Below, one piece after another: positions 54,914-64,000 of a stretch of DNA of 64,000 bases. Source of the DNA: Thalassia testudinum (Eukaryota; Streptophyta; Magnoliopsida; Alismatales; Hydrocharitaceae); assembly GCA_037157565.1 (NCBI GenBank), contig JAZHRO010000063.1:94426001-94490000 (forward strand), in the 5' to 3' direction. Position 1 is the first letter of the stretch. The number at the start of each line of letters is the position of its first letter. Below the pieces are notes generated by a model that saw nothing but the letters and a program-made list of their open reading frames with translations, searched no databases and was not told the DNA's origin. The translations under genes and the position numbers were made by a program.

Positions 54914-55926
54914 TCCACCTCACCCAGCATATATAAAAAAACACAAAAAAAAAAAATTATGATCTAATTGTGGGATTCATTAAACATACACACTCGATAC
55001 ACTCACTCGAGGCACATAACTTCTTTGATTTTATCTACTCAACTGGGATTCCGACCTGTGGAACTGGTACACACACAAATACACACATAAATGAGTAGAA
55101 ATAAAACTAAGTTAAACACTTCTACGTGCCTTAATTAGTGGTGCATTGGGCCAATTGATTGACTTGTCTGGGCCACACCACTTCATCTAAAATCAATCCA
55201 TCCAGTAGCTTGCCCCTTAGGGTTAAATTTTTAAACCAAGCACTCCACATAATTTTGAATTTTAAAGGAATATACCATCACCAGTGCTTTCAAAACTTGG
55301 TGTGCCTTCTAAACTTATCTGAATCAACCTAAATTTAAACTCTAAAAGCTACTAAGCAAGATTTGAGCCCTAAAATTCACCTCATCCTTAATAATCTTGC
55401 TTGAAAACCACTGGTTGTGCATGCATGCACTATTAAATTGGTCATTAAGGACACAACCCATTTAAGGGCCCATCACATTCCAAAAGCACTATTACCCAGG
55501 CATTAACTTAAAATTGAGTAAACGTTAGCCCTAGGATTCATCGAGTCTGTTTCAAGGTACTCTCCAGACCATAGCGCAAATTAGTGACATCAAGGTGCTA
55601 TGTTAAGGGGCCTGATTGTCAAACAACTTAAGTAAGCAGGGGTTTGGCATAATTAGTGACCTTCGAGACATGCTCCCCCTAATTCACCGGCCCAACTTAA
55701 CCAACTTCTAGATTAAGGACAGCACAAAATTCGTGTTGTGGTTAAGAGTTTACCTTGGAGCATAGGTTCTTAGGCTACCCAACTTAAGGGCAGGCATGTA
55801 CTTTTTGTGCTACAAGGCTCCATTTTCTTTTGGTGTATGCATGGAAGGAGGTCATTGAACCCTTGATTGAAAGGACAGTTAGACCATTTGTGGAGGCATA
55901 GGTTGAGCTACAGTTAGGCAAATCCC
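54914..55926 (+). other. Second part of the H/E leader
   Basis: Parallels D's leader from about 49095 (GCATATATAAAAAAACAC, TTGTGGGATTC, GGTTGTGCATGCATGCAC, CACAACCCATTTAAGGGCC). It contains no gene and leads directly to gag. Confidence 0.6.
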
Positions 55927-58900
55927 ATGGCTAGCCAACCACCTCCCTGCCTCCGAATCAATAGGAGATTGGAAAATTACAGTAGATGCAAGAATTGTTC
56001 CAAGCATGAATGGTTAGGACGCTCAGCCCTTGAAGGATTTCTATGATCCTTCAAACTATAGTGATCGTCCCAGTGTCATGATCCCCATAGGAGATGTAGA
56101 AATCAAGCCCCAAGTATTAAGCCTAATTAAGCACTTTTATGGGGTTGGCTCCAAGGACCCATTCCAGCATTTGGAGGACTTAACCACTTTGGTTCAGACC
56201 ACAAGGCTTGGAATGTGAATGAGGAGCAGATGATCATGAGGCTTTTCCCCCACTCTCTTAGGGATAAGGCCGCATATTGGTACCAGACTATTGGAAGGCC
56301 GATGCTACATGGAATGATCTTAAATTATCCTTCACAAAGAAATTCTTACTAGTCGGACGTACCAATGCTCTATGACAAGCAATTTCTACTTTCGTCTAGC
56401 GGCTGGGGGAATCGCTTCTGGGTGCCTAGGAGTGATTCCAGGACCTATTGTGGAAATGTCCACACCACTAGGTGTCGAAATGATAGCTCGTGCAGATATT
56501 TTATCACGGGTTGATGGATCAACTCCATAATCATGTGGACGCTTCCTTCAGAGGCAATTTCTTTAACAAGGATGTGGATAGCTGATAGCGAAAATACACA
56601 TTTTGTAAAAGCGGGTTTTAATGTCGTATGCACAAAATCACAATCGCTTTTAGTATTTGTAAACCTAGATAGGGTGAGTATCTAGGGTCATCCAAGGAGG
56701 CAAAAATGTTGATTGATAACTTGATTCTCTCTCTTGCTCTTTCAAATTGACACTTGTATTTTTTGTTTTGAATTTTGTTTTTGGGTTTTGAAGAATAATC
56801 AGGAATTGAAATGCAAAGATGCGAAAAAATGGAATTCGAAACTATGCAAAGAGAAACTATGCCTAAGTGACAATCATGAACCTTTCTTCTAAGCTCACCC
56901 TAGGTACGTGGAGACCTGGGGTAATTAGAGAGAGTGTGTGTGCACAAAGTTACTAAAGACAAATTACTTGCAATTAAACACAAAATAGAAAGGTGAATCA
57001 CTTTTTATATTAACTAAATATGTAGAGTCACAAGTAGACAATTGCTTGGAAACTAAAACTAGCTACTACAAAAAGAAGAAGAAGAAGAAGAAAAAGAATG
57101 GATCCCCTAAAGATGCTTGAGAAGTGCTTCACTCCAAGCACGGTAGGTCCCAGGTTTGAAGAAGATCTTCTCGAGTTCCTTCTGCACTGGATGATGATGA
57201 TCAACTCCTTCCTTGAAGTGGCTCCCTAGGGTGGACGTCTACCACCCTCTCTCCTATATGCCTGGCCGTCCCCTACTAGTATGCTCCTTAGCTTGGACCA
57301 AGGAAGAAGGGAAGATGAAGAAAGCACCAAAGAGGCAAGAGATAGCCTCCATAATTTCCTTCTCTCCACTCCTTCCTATGGCTGGCTATAAGGTGGATGT
57401 AGGTAGGAATAATGTAGCCAAGGATGGGTAGAATATGGTGGTTACATGGGATATTTATAGCAGGGGCAGAGGGGGGTTGGTGTGGGATTATGATGGAGGG
57501 CTTGGATTGGATTTAAGGGGTGGTTGTAGGATCCAATGGTGGGGAAGTGTCACCACCCAAGGGTTGTGGGGGGTGGTGGTTATGGGTGGTAAGGTACCCC
57601 TTAGTGGTCATCCACCATGGGGAGATGCCATGGTTTTGGTGCCAAGGAGGGGTCTTCTAGAAATGAGAAAATGGAGGGAAAAATCAAGGGTGGATGTGGC
57701 TTTGGTGGTGAGGTGTAGGGCTAGGATTGCCTCCTTGTTTTGGGGTCAAAACAACGAGTGGTTATGGTGGGTTAGCACCACTTTGGTGGTGGCCTTTGGT
57801 GGTGGTGATGGGGTGAAGGGATGGCTATAAGTTGGCACCAACCTGGATAAGGAATGGGTAGCTTAGGTGGACTTAGGGTTAGGGTTATTTGGTTGAGCTA
57901 GCTAGGTGGAGTTTAGGATTAGGGTTGGCCATGGTAGGGGAGTAGGAAGCTAAGATAGCTTAGCTAGTAGAGTAGTGGAAGAGGAGTAGAGAAATTAGGG
58001 TTTGCTGAGGAGGAGCAGAGAAGGAGATGCATTAGAGCTTATTAGAGCTGACTACTGTTGAAGTGAGCTGAAGCTGAGCTCAATAGCTAGCTTAGCTAGC
58101 TAATTCTTTGCTAGCTACTAAACTAAGCTAAGTTAACCTGATTTCTTCTAATCTAAGCTGAGGTGAGTTGGAGCTGATCTTCCCGAAGACTACCTAGCCA
58201 GATAAGTTAGCTAGCTTAGGTCAAGTAGTTAAGCTCAATTAAGTTGAGTTGAGTTAAGACTTCGAGAGTTGGAGTTGAGCTGGCCTGAGCTTCTTGAGAA
58301 CTTCTTTAGCTGACTAGGCTTAGCTAGTTCATGGTAGTAGCTAACCCTAGTCAAGTAGAGCTTCTATGAGCTGGATGGAGTTGGGAAGAGATGAGTTGAG
58401 CTAACATTTAGCTGAGGTGAACTAAATGGAGCTGAGTTGAGCTGACCCCAACTAAGTTGAGCTACAATGAGCTGGAATGAGATGGAATGAGTAAGGATCC
58501 AGCTAAGGTGAGTTGAATTCAACTAAGATCTAGCTGAAGTGGGCTTCTTCTTCATCTTTTGCCTTTCTAGGTATTAGGGTTTGTGGGATTTGGCTATCTA
58601 TTTACCCCTGATACTCAAATAAGGATGTAAAAATAACAAAATAATGCAATGCATGCCTATCCTAAGAGAATGCCTAAATGCAGCCAAATACCACAATGTA
58701 TAATGAAAAACCTGGGAACTAGATGTGATTTTCAGGTTAAGGATGATGATAAACTGGTGTTTATCAATAACGCACATGACTTGTTTGAAGAAATGAGCAA
58801 GAACTCTATAAACCACGCCTCCATGGAGACTTTCAACTGATCCCAACAACTCAGGTGAAATGCTAATGAGTTGCAGGATTCTTATTCATTTGACATGGAA

Positions 58901-59890
58901 TGATTTGTAACGAATTAGGAAAGGTGGATCTGGTTGCAAAACGAATGGAAGAGTGGATGGCTGAAAATTCTGGAAACAATTCTAGGTCCACTCAATCCCA
59001 GATTTCGGGATTCCATTCATCACAAGCTCTCACGAGATGGGAGTTTGTGAATCAGCTTGAATCGGCTCAACCTATGAGCCAGCATTTCTCAAAACCTTAT
59101 GGGTTCCAAACTGGGGCCTTTGATCCCAGTGTCTCTAATCATTCTTCTTTCTCGCCATCCTCACCCTATGAGGATGGGCATGTTGTACAAGAGAACACTA
59201 GGTCCAACCCATATTCTAACACTTATAACTCGTGTTGGAGGAACCACCCTAACTTCTCCTAGAAAAATCAGGGGCAACAGACCCAGATGTGACCCAACAA
59301 CTATGCACCTTAGAGATCTATGGGTCAAGGTCATGAATACACCCAGTTGCCCCCAAGACAGGTTAATCAGCCATCTTGGAATGCCCAACAACCCGTAAGG
59401 TAAGCTGATTTGAACCGATAGCTGGTGGAGATGCAAGGATTCATGCTCCAGCTTATGCAACAAATGAAAACATCACTGGACAACTTACAATCTAGGCTCA
59501 ATGCTAAAACTCGATAGCCTAGATCTTTACCATCTCAACCCGTACCCAACCCACAAAATTTACAAAATCATGGCAATAGAGCCCAAGGGTATAGGAATCA
59601 AAGGGGCCAACAAGCGCATGCTCAGGTGGTTAAGTAAGGTCCTTTTTTTTCTTCTAATCCTGGTTATCTGGCTAGTCAAGCCCCTCCTATCTTTCCTAAC
59701 CCTCCTCAAGATTCGAACCCATATGCTTGTACAAATTCTGTCACCTTGGGGAGCAGGAAGCAAACCTAGGACCCTAAACTACGCTCTTCTAGTAAACAAA
59801 ACCTTGGTGAGCCTGAGGATGAAAAGCAGAAAGTCGAAAAAGATACTAAGTCTCAGGAACCTTAGTAACACTGCAATTAGCAGACCGTTC
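55927..59890 (+). pseudogene. Athila-type gag of element H/E, split by solo LTR F
   Basis: ATG 55927 opens MASQPPPCLRINRRLENY, then shifts. The core reads DFYDPSNYSDRPSVMIPIG, VEIKPQVLSLIKHFYGVGSK, DPFQHLEDL, then, with breaks, MRLFPHSLRDKAAYWYQTIG, LLWKCPHH, LVQIFYHGLMDQLHNHVDAS and FRGNFFNKD up to 56582. After F it resumes in register at 58767 with AHDLFEEMSKNSINHAS. The tail (58900-59870) has [38 protein letters not shown] and a Lys/Glu-rich end. Related to A and C gag. Confidence 0.8.
56583..58766 (-). mobile_element. Solo LTR F
   Basis: On the + strand it begins TGATAGCGAAAATAC and ends GTGTTTATCA, with inverted ends TGATA and TATCA, flanked by ATAGC (56578-56582) and ATAAC (58767-58771). 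Removing it with one flank restores the gag frame, which supports these borders. The complement matches solo LTR G, so F is on the minus strand. A TATA-like CTATAAATATC lies at 57460-57450 (minus). The AGCT-rich half is at 57880-58540. Gly/Trp- or Pro-rich frames inside (57213-57830) are not credible genes. Confidence 0.82.
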
Positions 59891-60374
59891 GGTCATCACC
59901 CTGAAAGGCATTATTGAGGATGTTATCGTCAAGGTTAAGGATTTCTATCTTCCTGTAGACTTCCTCATCCTTGACATGGATGCACCTGAAGATCTAAGGA
60001 ACACGCCCATCATTCTAGGGCGTCTATTACTAATTACCGCTAAGGCCAATACAAACTATGAAAGCGGTAGTATGGATATCGCCTTTGGAGATAGGAGGTT
60101 AACACTTGATACTTTTAAGGCAATTAATAAGTTTGAGGATTGTAGATATATTAAGGAACTCAAGGATATTAATTATAATGTTGAAACCTGTATGGCTATC
60201 AATGTTCTTGAGAATTTTACTAGCACAGATGAGCCTAACCCATACCCCTCTGTGGTAGACCTGCCACACCCTAAAGAGGTTGTTGATTTTATTCACTCCC
60301 AACCTCTTCCTCTGGACCATCCCAATGAATCTTCATCAGCATCCTCCTTACCCTCTATTCTGAACCCACCCTAG
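59891..60374 (+). pseudogene. Protease of element H/E, catalytic half missing
   Basis: Reads LQLADRSVITLKGIIEDVIV, KDFYLPVDFLILDMDAPED, NTPIILGRLLLITAKANTNY and MDIAFGDRRLTLD, then a spacer to a stop at 60374. The ALLDLGSS segment with the catalytic Asp, present in A, B and C, is absent: the Lys/Glu-rich gag tail runs directly into LQLADRS, so a short deletion removed it. The codon that is amber in A and B is CAA (Gln) here. Confidence 0.75.
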
Positions 60375-60571
60375 CTTGAGCTAAAACCATTGTCTGAGAG
60401 TTTGAAATATGAGTTCTTGGGACCTAAGATGATGCTCCCTGTGATTATCAATGCAAAATTAACTAAGGAGAAAGAGTTGAGATTGATTAAGGTCCTTAAG
60501 ATGCATAAAGAGGTAATTGGTTGGATCATCACGAACCTTGGGGGGATCGAGCCATCTTATTGTAATCATTA
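60375..60571 (+). pseudogene. Start of reverse transcriptase region, element H/E
   Basis: Reads LKYEFLGPKMMLPVIINAKL, TKEKELRLIKVLKMHKEVIG and GGIEPSYC, paralleling B's LKYVFLVPNETLPVIIS, MEHKAAIGW and SISPSYC. It stops where the LINE poly-T begins (60572). The rest of pol would lie beyond the window. Confidence 0.75.
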
Positions 60572-60657
60572 TTTTTTTTTTTTTTTGAGGAAGAAAGTAA
60601 TGCTATCGAATCACCGATAGCAAACCAGGAGAGCTATTATTGAAAATAAAAAAATAA

Positions 60658-61168
60658 TTACAAGATCGAACCCCAATGCTGTATGAGACTCCAGCATAAA
60701 TTTACAATATTTTCCACAAACACTGGGGTCTCCTGAAAAACACACTCATTTCTAGCCCTCCATACAGCCCATAACACAGCCACCATATGTAAATAAGGCT
60801 TTTTCCCATCCACAAGACAGTGCCACAAATTCCCCCATGTGGTTAAAGACTCGTTGCATACTCTCCTCCATACATAATCAGTGATCGCACATGAAGAAAA
60901 GAGATGAATGCTAGAATCATTATGCATCCCACATAAATGACAAAACTGGGTGGGGGTACCCATCCTTCAATAGTAAAGCTTCGTTGAATTCCTTAAAGGA
61001 TCTAACACCCATACCTCCCATTTGTTTTGGTTTGCAGATTGACTCCCACTTCAAGGGTTGAAAAAATGCCCCTTGATGAGAGGCCCCTTTCCAAAAGAAC
61101 CTTTTCCGCATCACCTCTAGCTTTTTCCAAATAGAACTCGGAGCTTTAAAGACAGAGAAAAAGAACAC
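60658..61168 (-). pseudogene. LINE RT C-terminal region with zf-RVT domain
   Basis: Two overlapping frames. 61168-60920 reads WKKLEVMRKRFFWKG, LKWESICKPKQMGGMGVRSF and NEALLLKD, the typical region after plant LINE RT. 60963-60658 holds FCHLCGMHNDSSIHLFSSC and YVWRRV, the zf-RVT zinc-binding motif. One frameshift joins them. Confidence 0.85.
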
Positions 61169-61216
61169 TGGAATCGAAGTGATGACGGAATTCAGTAATA
61201 TATACCTCCCCCCTTT

Positions 61217-62340
61217 TTATAAGTATCTACTGCTCCAGCCCTCCAATTTCATAGCTACCTTTTCAAAGAGGAAAGACCAATCTGTTGTTTTCATGTTAGA
61301 ACATTTCAAGGGTAGACCCAGATATTTAATAGGCAATGGAACCACAGGTGTACCAAGAATGGTGGAGATATCACTCTGTAACCCACTGTTCATCCCAAAG
61401 TAGACAAGAGAGGATTTATTTCCATTCAATCTGAGACCAAAAAGCTCTCCAAAAATTTTTACCATATGTAACAGAGCTTACGCTTCTCTCTTCCCCCCTT
61501 CCACAAGAAAAATAGTATCATCAGCATATTGAAGAATAGGGGCTAGAGCCCTATGGTTAGACATTGAATACCCCCTTATAAAACCATCCACAGCCAATTT
61601 GCAGGCGAATCTAACCAAAGTATCCACCGCAAGGTTAAAAATCAGAGGGGCAATTGGGCAACCTTGCCTTACTCCACACTGGGGCTGAATCCAAGAACGA
61701 CTCGGTTTACCATTTATCAGTGGGGAAAAAGAGGCTGTCGTAATGCACCTCTTCACCCATTGTATCAATAAAGGTGGAAACTCTCTCCTTCTAAGAATCT
61801 CCCACAAGTATGACCAGGAGACTGAATCATAGGCCTTGGAAAAGTCTACTTTCCATAAAAAAGCCTTATATTTTCTCCGGTGCCAACCCATTACGATCTC
61901 CTGTGCAACAATAAAGGACTCTTGTAATGATCTCCCAGGAAAAAAAGCTAACTAAACAGGAATTATCAAGTCCTTTAAAACCTCCCGCAGTCTGTTAGCA
62001 ATAACCTTACTAATAATAAGGTAAATGGAATTAGATAGTGCAATGGGTCTGTAATCAGAAAATCTCTCCGTACTTGATTTCTTAGGGAGTAAGAACAGAT
62101 AGGATTTGTTCAGCCTCTAAAATCCAGAGTTGCCCAGTTCAAACTCATGAATAACCTTTAAAACATCCAACTTAACAACACTCCATAGATCTCTGTAGAA
62201 AAACACCTGAAATCCATTCGGGCCAGAGCACCTTCATTATTTAACTCTTTAATAGCTTTTAGCACTTCTTGTTCAGATATAGGGGTCACGAGAATGTCTC
62301 TTTGATCATTATTAACACAAGGGAAGTCCATTGCTGCCAT
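61217..62340 (-). pseudogene. LINE reverse transcriptase
   Basis: 62340-62158 reads PISEQEVLKAIKELN and the stretch where plant LINEs have GPDGF; here it is ARMDFR, after a shift. 61891-61478 reads FLWKVDFSKAYDSVSWSYLW, INGKPSRSW, CGVRQGCPIAPLIFNLAVD and the catalytic YADDT near 61530. 61465-61217 reads FGLRLNGNKSSLVYFG and PLPIKYLGLPL. The enzyme copies LINE RNA at the nicked target. The stretch between 62158 and 61891 has stops. Confidence 0.88.
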
Positions 62341-63573
62341 CCTCCAAGAACCTCTTGGAGCAGCCTTGGAAATTTCTTTAAAAAATTTACTTGCTTCAGA
62401 TTTGATTTCTTTAACAGAGGTAATAGTTCTCTCTTCAACTTTAATAGATGAAATAAGGTTGAATCTCCTAGCACTGGCTGCAAGATAGAAAATTTCGTGT
62501 TCGCATCACCCTCTTTAAGCCATAGCTGTCTGGACTTTTCATGCCAATCCATTTCTATTTTCAGATCTTCATCCCCCACAGCTGCTTGCATCTGCTGCCT
62601 CAACTGCTGCTCCTGTTGGTTCAAAGCCAACCTGCACTCTTTCAGATCTAGGTCCCTGATAACTGCCAAGGCTTCCCTCCTCTTCTGATCTCTGATTAGA
62701 TTCACAGCCTGCCCATATTCCTTTAGCACTTCACACAAACCAGCCAATTTTACAGCCAGCTGCTGTGTAGCAGTGCCTTGAACAGTCCTGTTTTGCCACC
62801 ACTGTGAAACTATTTGCACGAAACCTTCTTCCCTAAACCAAGATCTCTTGAGTTTGAAGTATGATCCCGTGTCTGCGTTCACCCTACTGTCCCAAACCAG
62901 AGGAGTATGGTCAGAGAAAGGCCTATCAAGGCTCAAATTGCTGATAATTGATATCTCTCTAACAAACTAGGACTGCCAAAAAATCTGTCCAATTTGGAAA
63001 TATGTCCACTGCCATTCCTCCAAGTGTACTCCACAGCACTGATGGGATATTCAATCAATCCCATGTTCTGCATAGCCATTTGGAAGCCAGTCGTAGAACT
63101 ATCCACTCTCCCATTTGGGTTATCATCACCAGAAAGATAACAATTGAAATCCTCCCCTAACAGCCATGGGGTCTCTTGCACTCTTTGATGCATTGCAGAG
63201 AGTTCCTCCCACAAGCCAACTCTGTCTGCTGCCACACAAGGACCATATATGCACGAAATAAACCATTCCATATCTCCTTGGGGAGATTGACATCTACAAG
63301 AAAGCAAGAACCTATCGCGAATAATTTCAGTTACTGAAATGGAAGATTTTCTCCACCAAAAAGCCAGTCCACCAGACCTTCCAGAGGCACCCTTACCGCA
63401 ACATCACTACAGCCAAATGGCTTAAAACAATCCCATTCCTGACCATTCTCCATCTCCAAGTGTGTCTCTTGTATAAGAGCACAGTCTATCTCCCACTCAG
63501 AGAGATATCTACACAATGAAGCCCTTCTCTGTTTATTGCGTAGCCCACGCACATTCCAAGTCAAAACTCTCAT
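62286..63573 (-). pseudogene. LINE endonuclease (APE type) and linker to RT
   Basis: 63573 opens MRVLTWNVRGL with IQETHLE (catalytic Asn and Glu). After a shift, 63307-62933 has WFISCIYGP, LLGEDFNCYLSGDDNP and YTWRNG then SKLDRFF. After another shift FSDHTPLVWD (62920s) carries the catalytic SDH. The linker that follows is Gln/Glu/Leu-rich (LNQQEQQLRQQMQA) and may be helical. This nuclease nicks target DNA to prime reverse transcription. Confidence 0.88.
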
Positions 63574-64000
63574 TCCTCATTAGAATGATTCCCGTTGGCC
63601 TTACTGCCCACATATTCAACCATAATAGATTTAGCAATATTCTGCTCCTCAATAGGGGGCAAGGTCTCCTTCCTTCTCCTTCTCAACATGTAAGGAGATC
63701 TACCCACACCTCTTTTTTTATTGGAACCACTGCCATACTTCAAGTCAGCAGGAATAGAAAGCTGCAACTAGTCTGGCTCTTTAAGCATCAGATCTCTTCC
63801 TGTCCTGCCCACCTCTTTACTGCAGGTCATCTCTGAATCTGTCATTGAATTCTCAACATCCACCAGACAGCCATCCTCTTTGATTATCATGACTTGTCTG
63901 CAATCATCGGCTGTAACAACCTCTTCCATCTAATCTTCCTCAGCATAGACTAGGTGACAGTCCTTCCTCTTTTTGGGTTCAGGAGCATCAGCAGGAGGAG
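63574..64000 (-). pseudogene. LINE ORF1 C-terminal part
   Basis: The minus frame before the endonuclease ATG reads PKKRKDCHLVYAEED, a stop, EEVVTADDCRQVM, then a stop near 63767, and LQLSIPADLKYGSGSNKKRG with a basic stretch MLRRRRKE, ending at a stop beside the next ATG. Its position and basic tail fit ORF1, the RNA-binding protein of plant LINEs; its diagnostic zinc knuckle would lie outside the window. Confidence 0.55.

Larger units (their letters stand above)
32356..60571 (+). mobile_element. Element H/E: autonomous-type Athila-like element broken by five insertions
   Basis: LTR H (32356-33885), primer site and leader (33889-34178) match the beginning of element D. The sequence after D's right LTR (54914 on) matches D's leader from the very point where the left part stops, then continues into gag, protease and the start of RT. 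The simplest reading is one element interrupted by G (holding B) and D in the leader, F in gag and a LINE in pol. Thirteen bases (47040-47052) lie between G and D. An alternative is two partial elements that recombined. Confidence 0.6.
60572..64000 (-). mobile_element. Plant L1-type LINE, 3' part, running off the window
   Basis: A 15-base T run (60572-60586) is the poly-A tail on the minus strand. Upstream in element orientation come a zinc-finger C-terminal domain, reverse transcriptase, an apurinic-type endonuclease and the end of ORF1. Coding is broken by several shifts and stops, so the copy is dead. Target duplication cannot be checked because the 5' end is outside the window. Confidence 0.9.

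Noticed and set aside
47043..54918. Target duplication for element D (CTCCA with ATCCA or TCCAC)
   Set aside because: It needs shifting the LTR borders away from the TG and CA ends; no clean five-base match exists.
57213..57830. Open frames of 72 and 131 codons in solo LTR F
   Set aside because: Low-complexity Gly/Trp/Val content, inside an LTR, not kept in G.

Overview
The window is angiosperm nuclear DNA. It carries six internal exons of a plant trithorax-type (ATX1/ATX2) histone H3K4 methyltransferase gene on the + strand. Almost everything else is transposable elements: Athila-lineage Ty3/gypsy LTR retrotransposons with tRNA-Asp-type primer sites, solo LTRs, a Ty1/copia remnant, a MITE and a plant L1-type LINE. 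No rRNA, tRNA or CRISPR and no intact host gene were found. The plant order cannot be told from this sequence.

Layout. 1-16375 is the ATX-like locus: exons 446-571, 2110-2157, 2230-2350, then a 13.6-kb intron, then exons 15952-16017, 16099-16160 and 16319-16375. One intron holds a MITE (924-1384). The large intron holds an LTR (from 2363) into which element A (2986-13788, minus strand, target duplication CCTGC) inserted. An antisense glycosyltransferase-64 fragment lies at 16446-16691. From about 17.5 to 32.36 kb a decayed copia remnant K is split by a solo LTR I (18400-31454, TTAAG/TCAAG). I is split by gag-protease element C (19524-31019, minus), and C's right LTR holds fragment J (24710-29235, plus).

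32.36-60.57 kb is one disrupted plus-strand Athila-like element, H/E: LTR and leader on the left, rest of leader, gag, partial protease and start of RT on the right. It is broken by solo LTR G (34179-47039), which itself holds element B (34863-45371, CTAAG). It is also broken by non-autonomous element D (47053-54913), by solo LTR F in gag (56583-58766), and by a minus-strand LINE (60572 to the window end) in pol.

How the parts relate. A and B are the same family in opposite orientation with complementary losses: A keeps gag and protease but lost about 3.0 kb of RT-RNaseH-integrase; B keeps protease through integrase but lost about 3.05 kb of leader and gag plus half of the primer site. C is gag-protease only, and D has neither gag nor pol but one long acidic reading frame. 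No LTR element in the window looks able to move by itself. Short structured motifs persist in these copies: a hairpin next to the polypurine tract (A, B, D) and a hairpin with an AGGCA loop after pol (B, J). These are the most interesting non-coding signals seen. All boundaries and similarities were read by eye, without alignment software.
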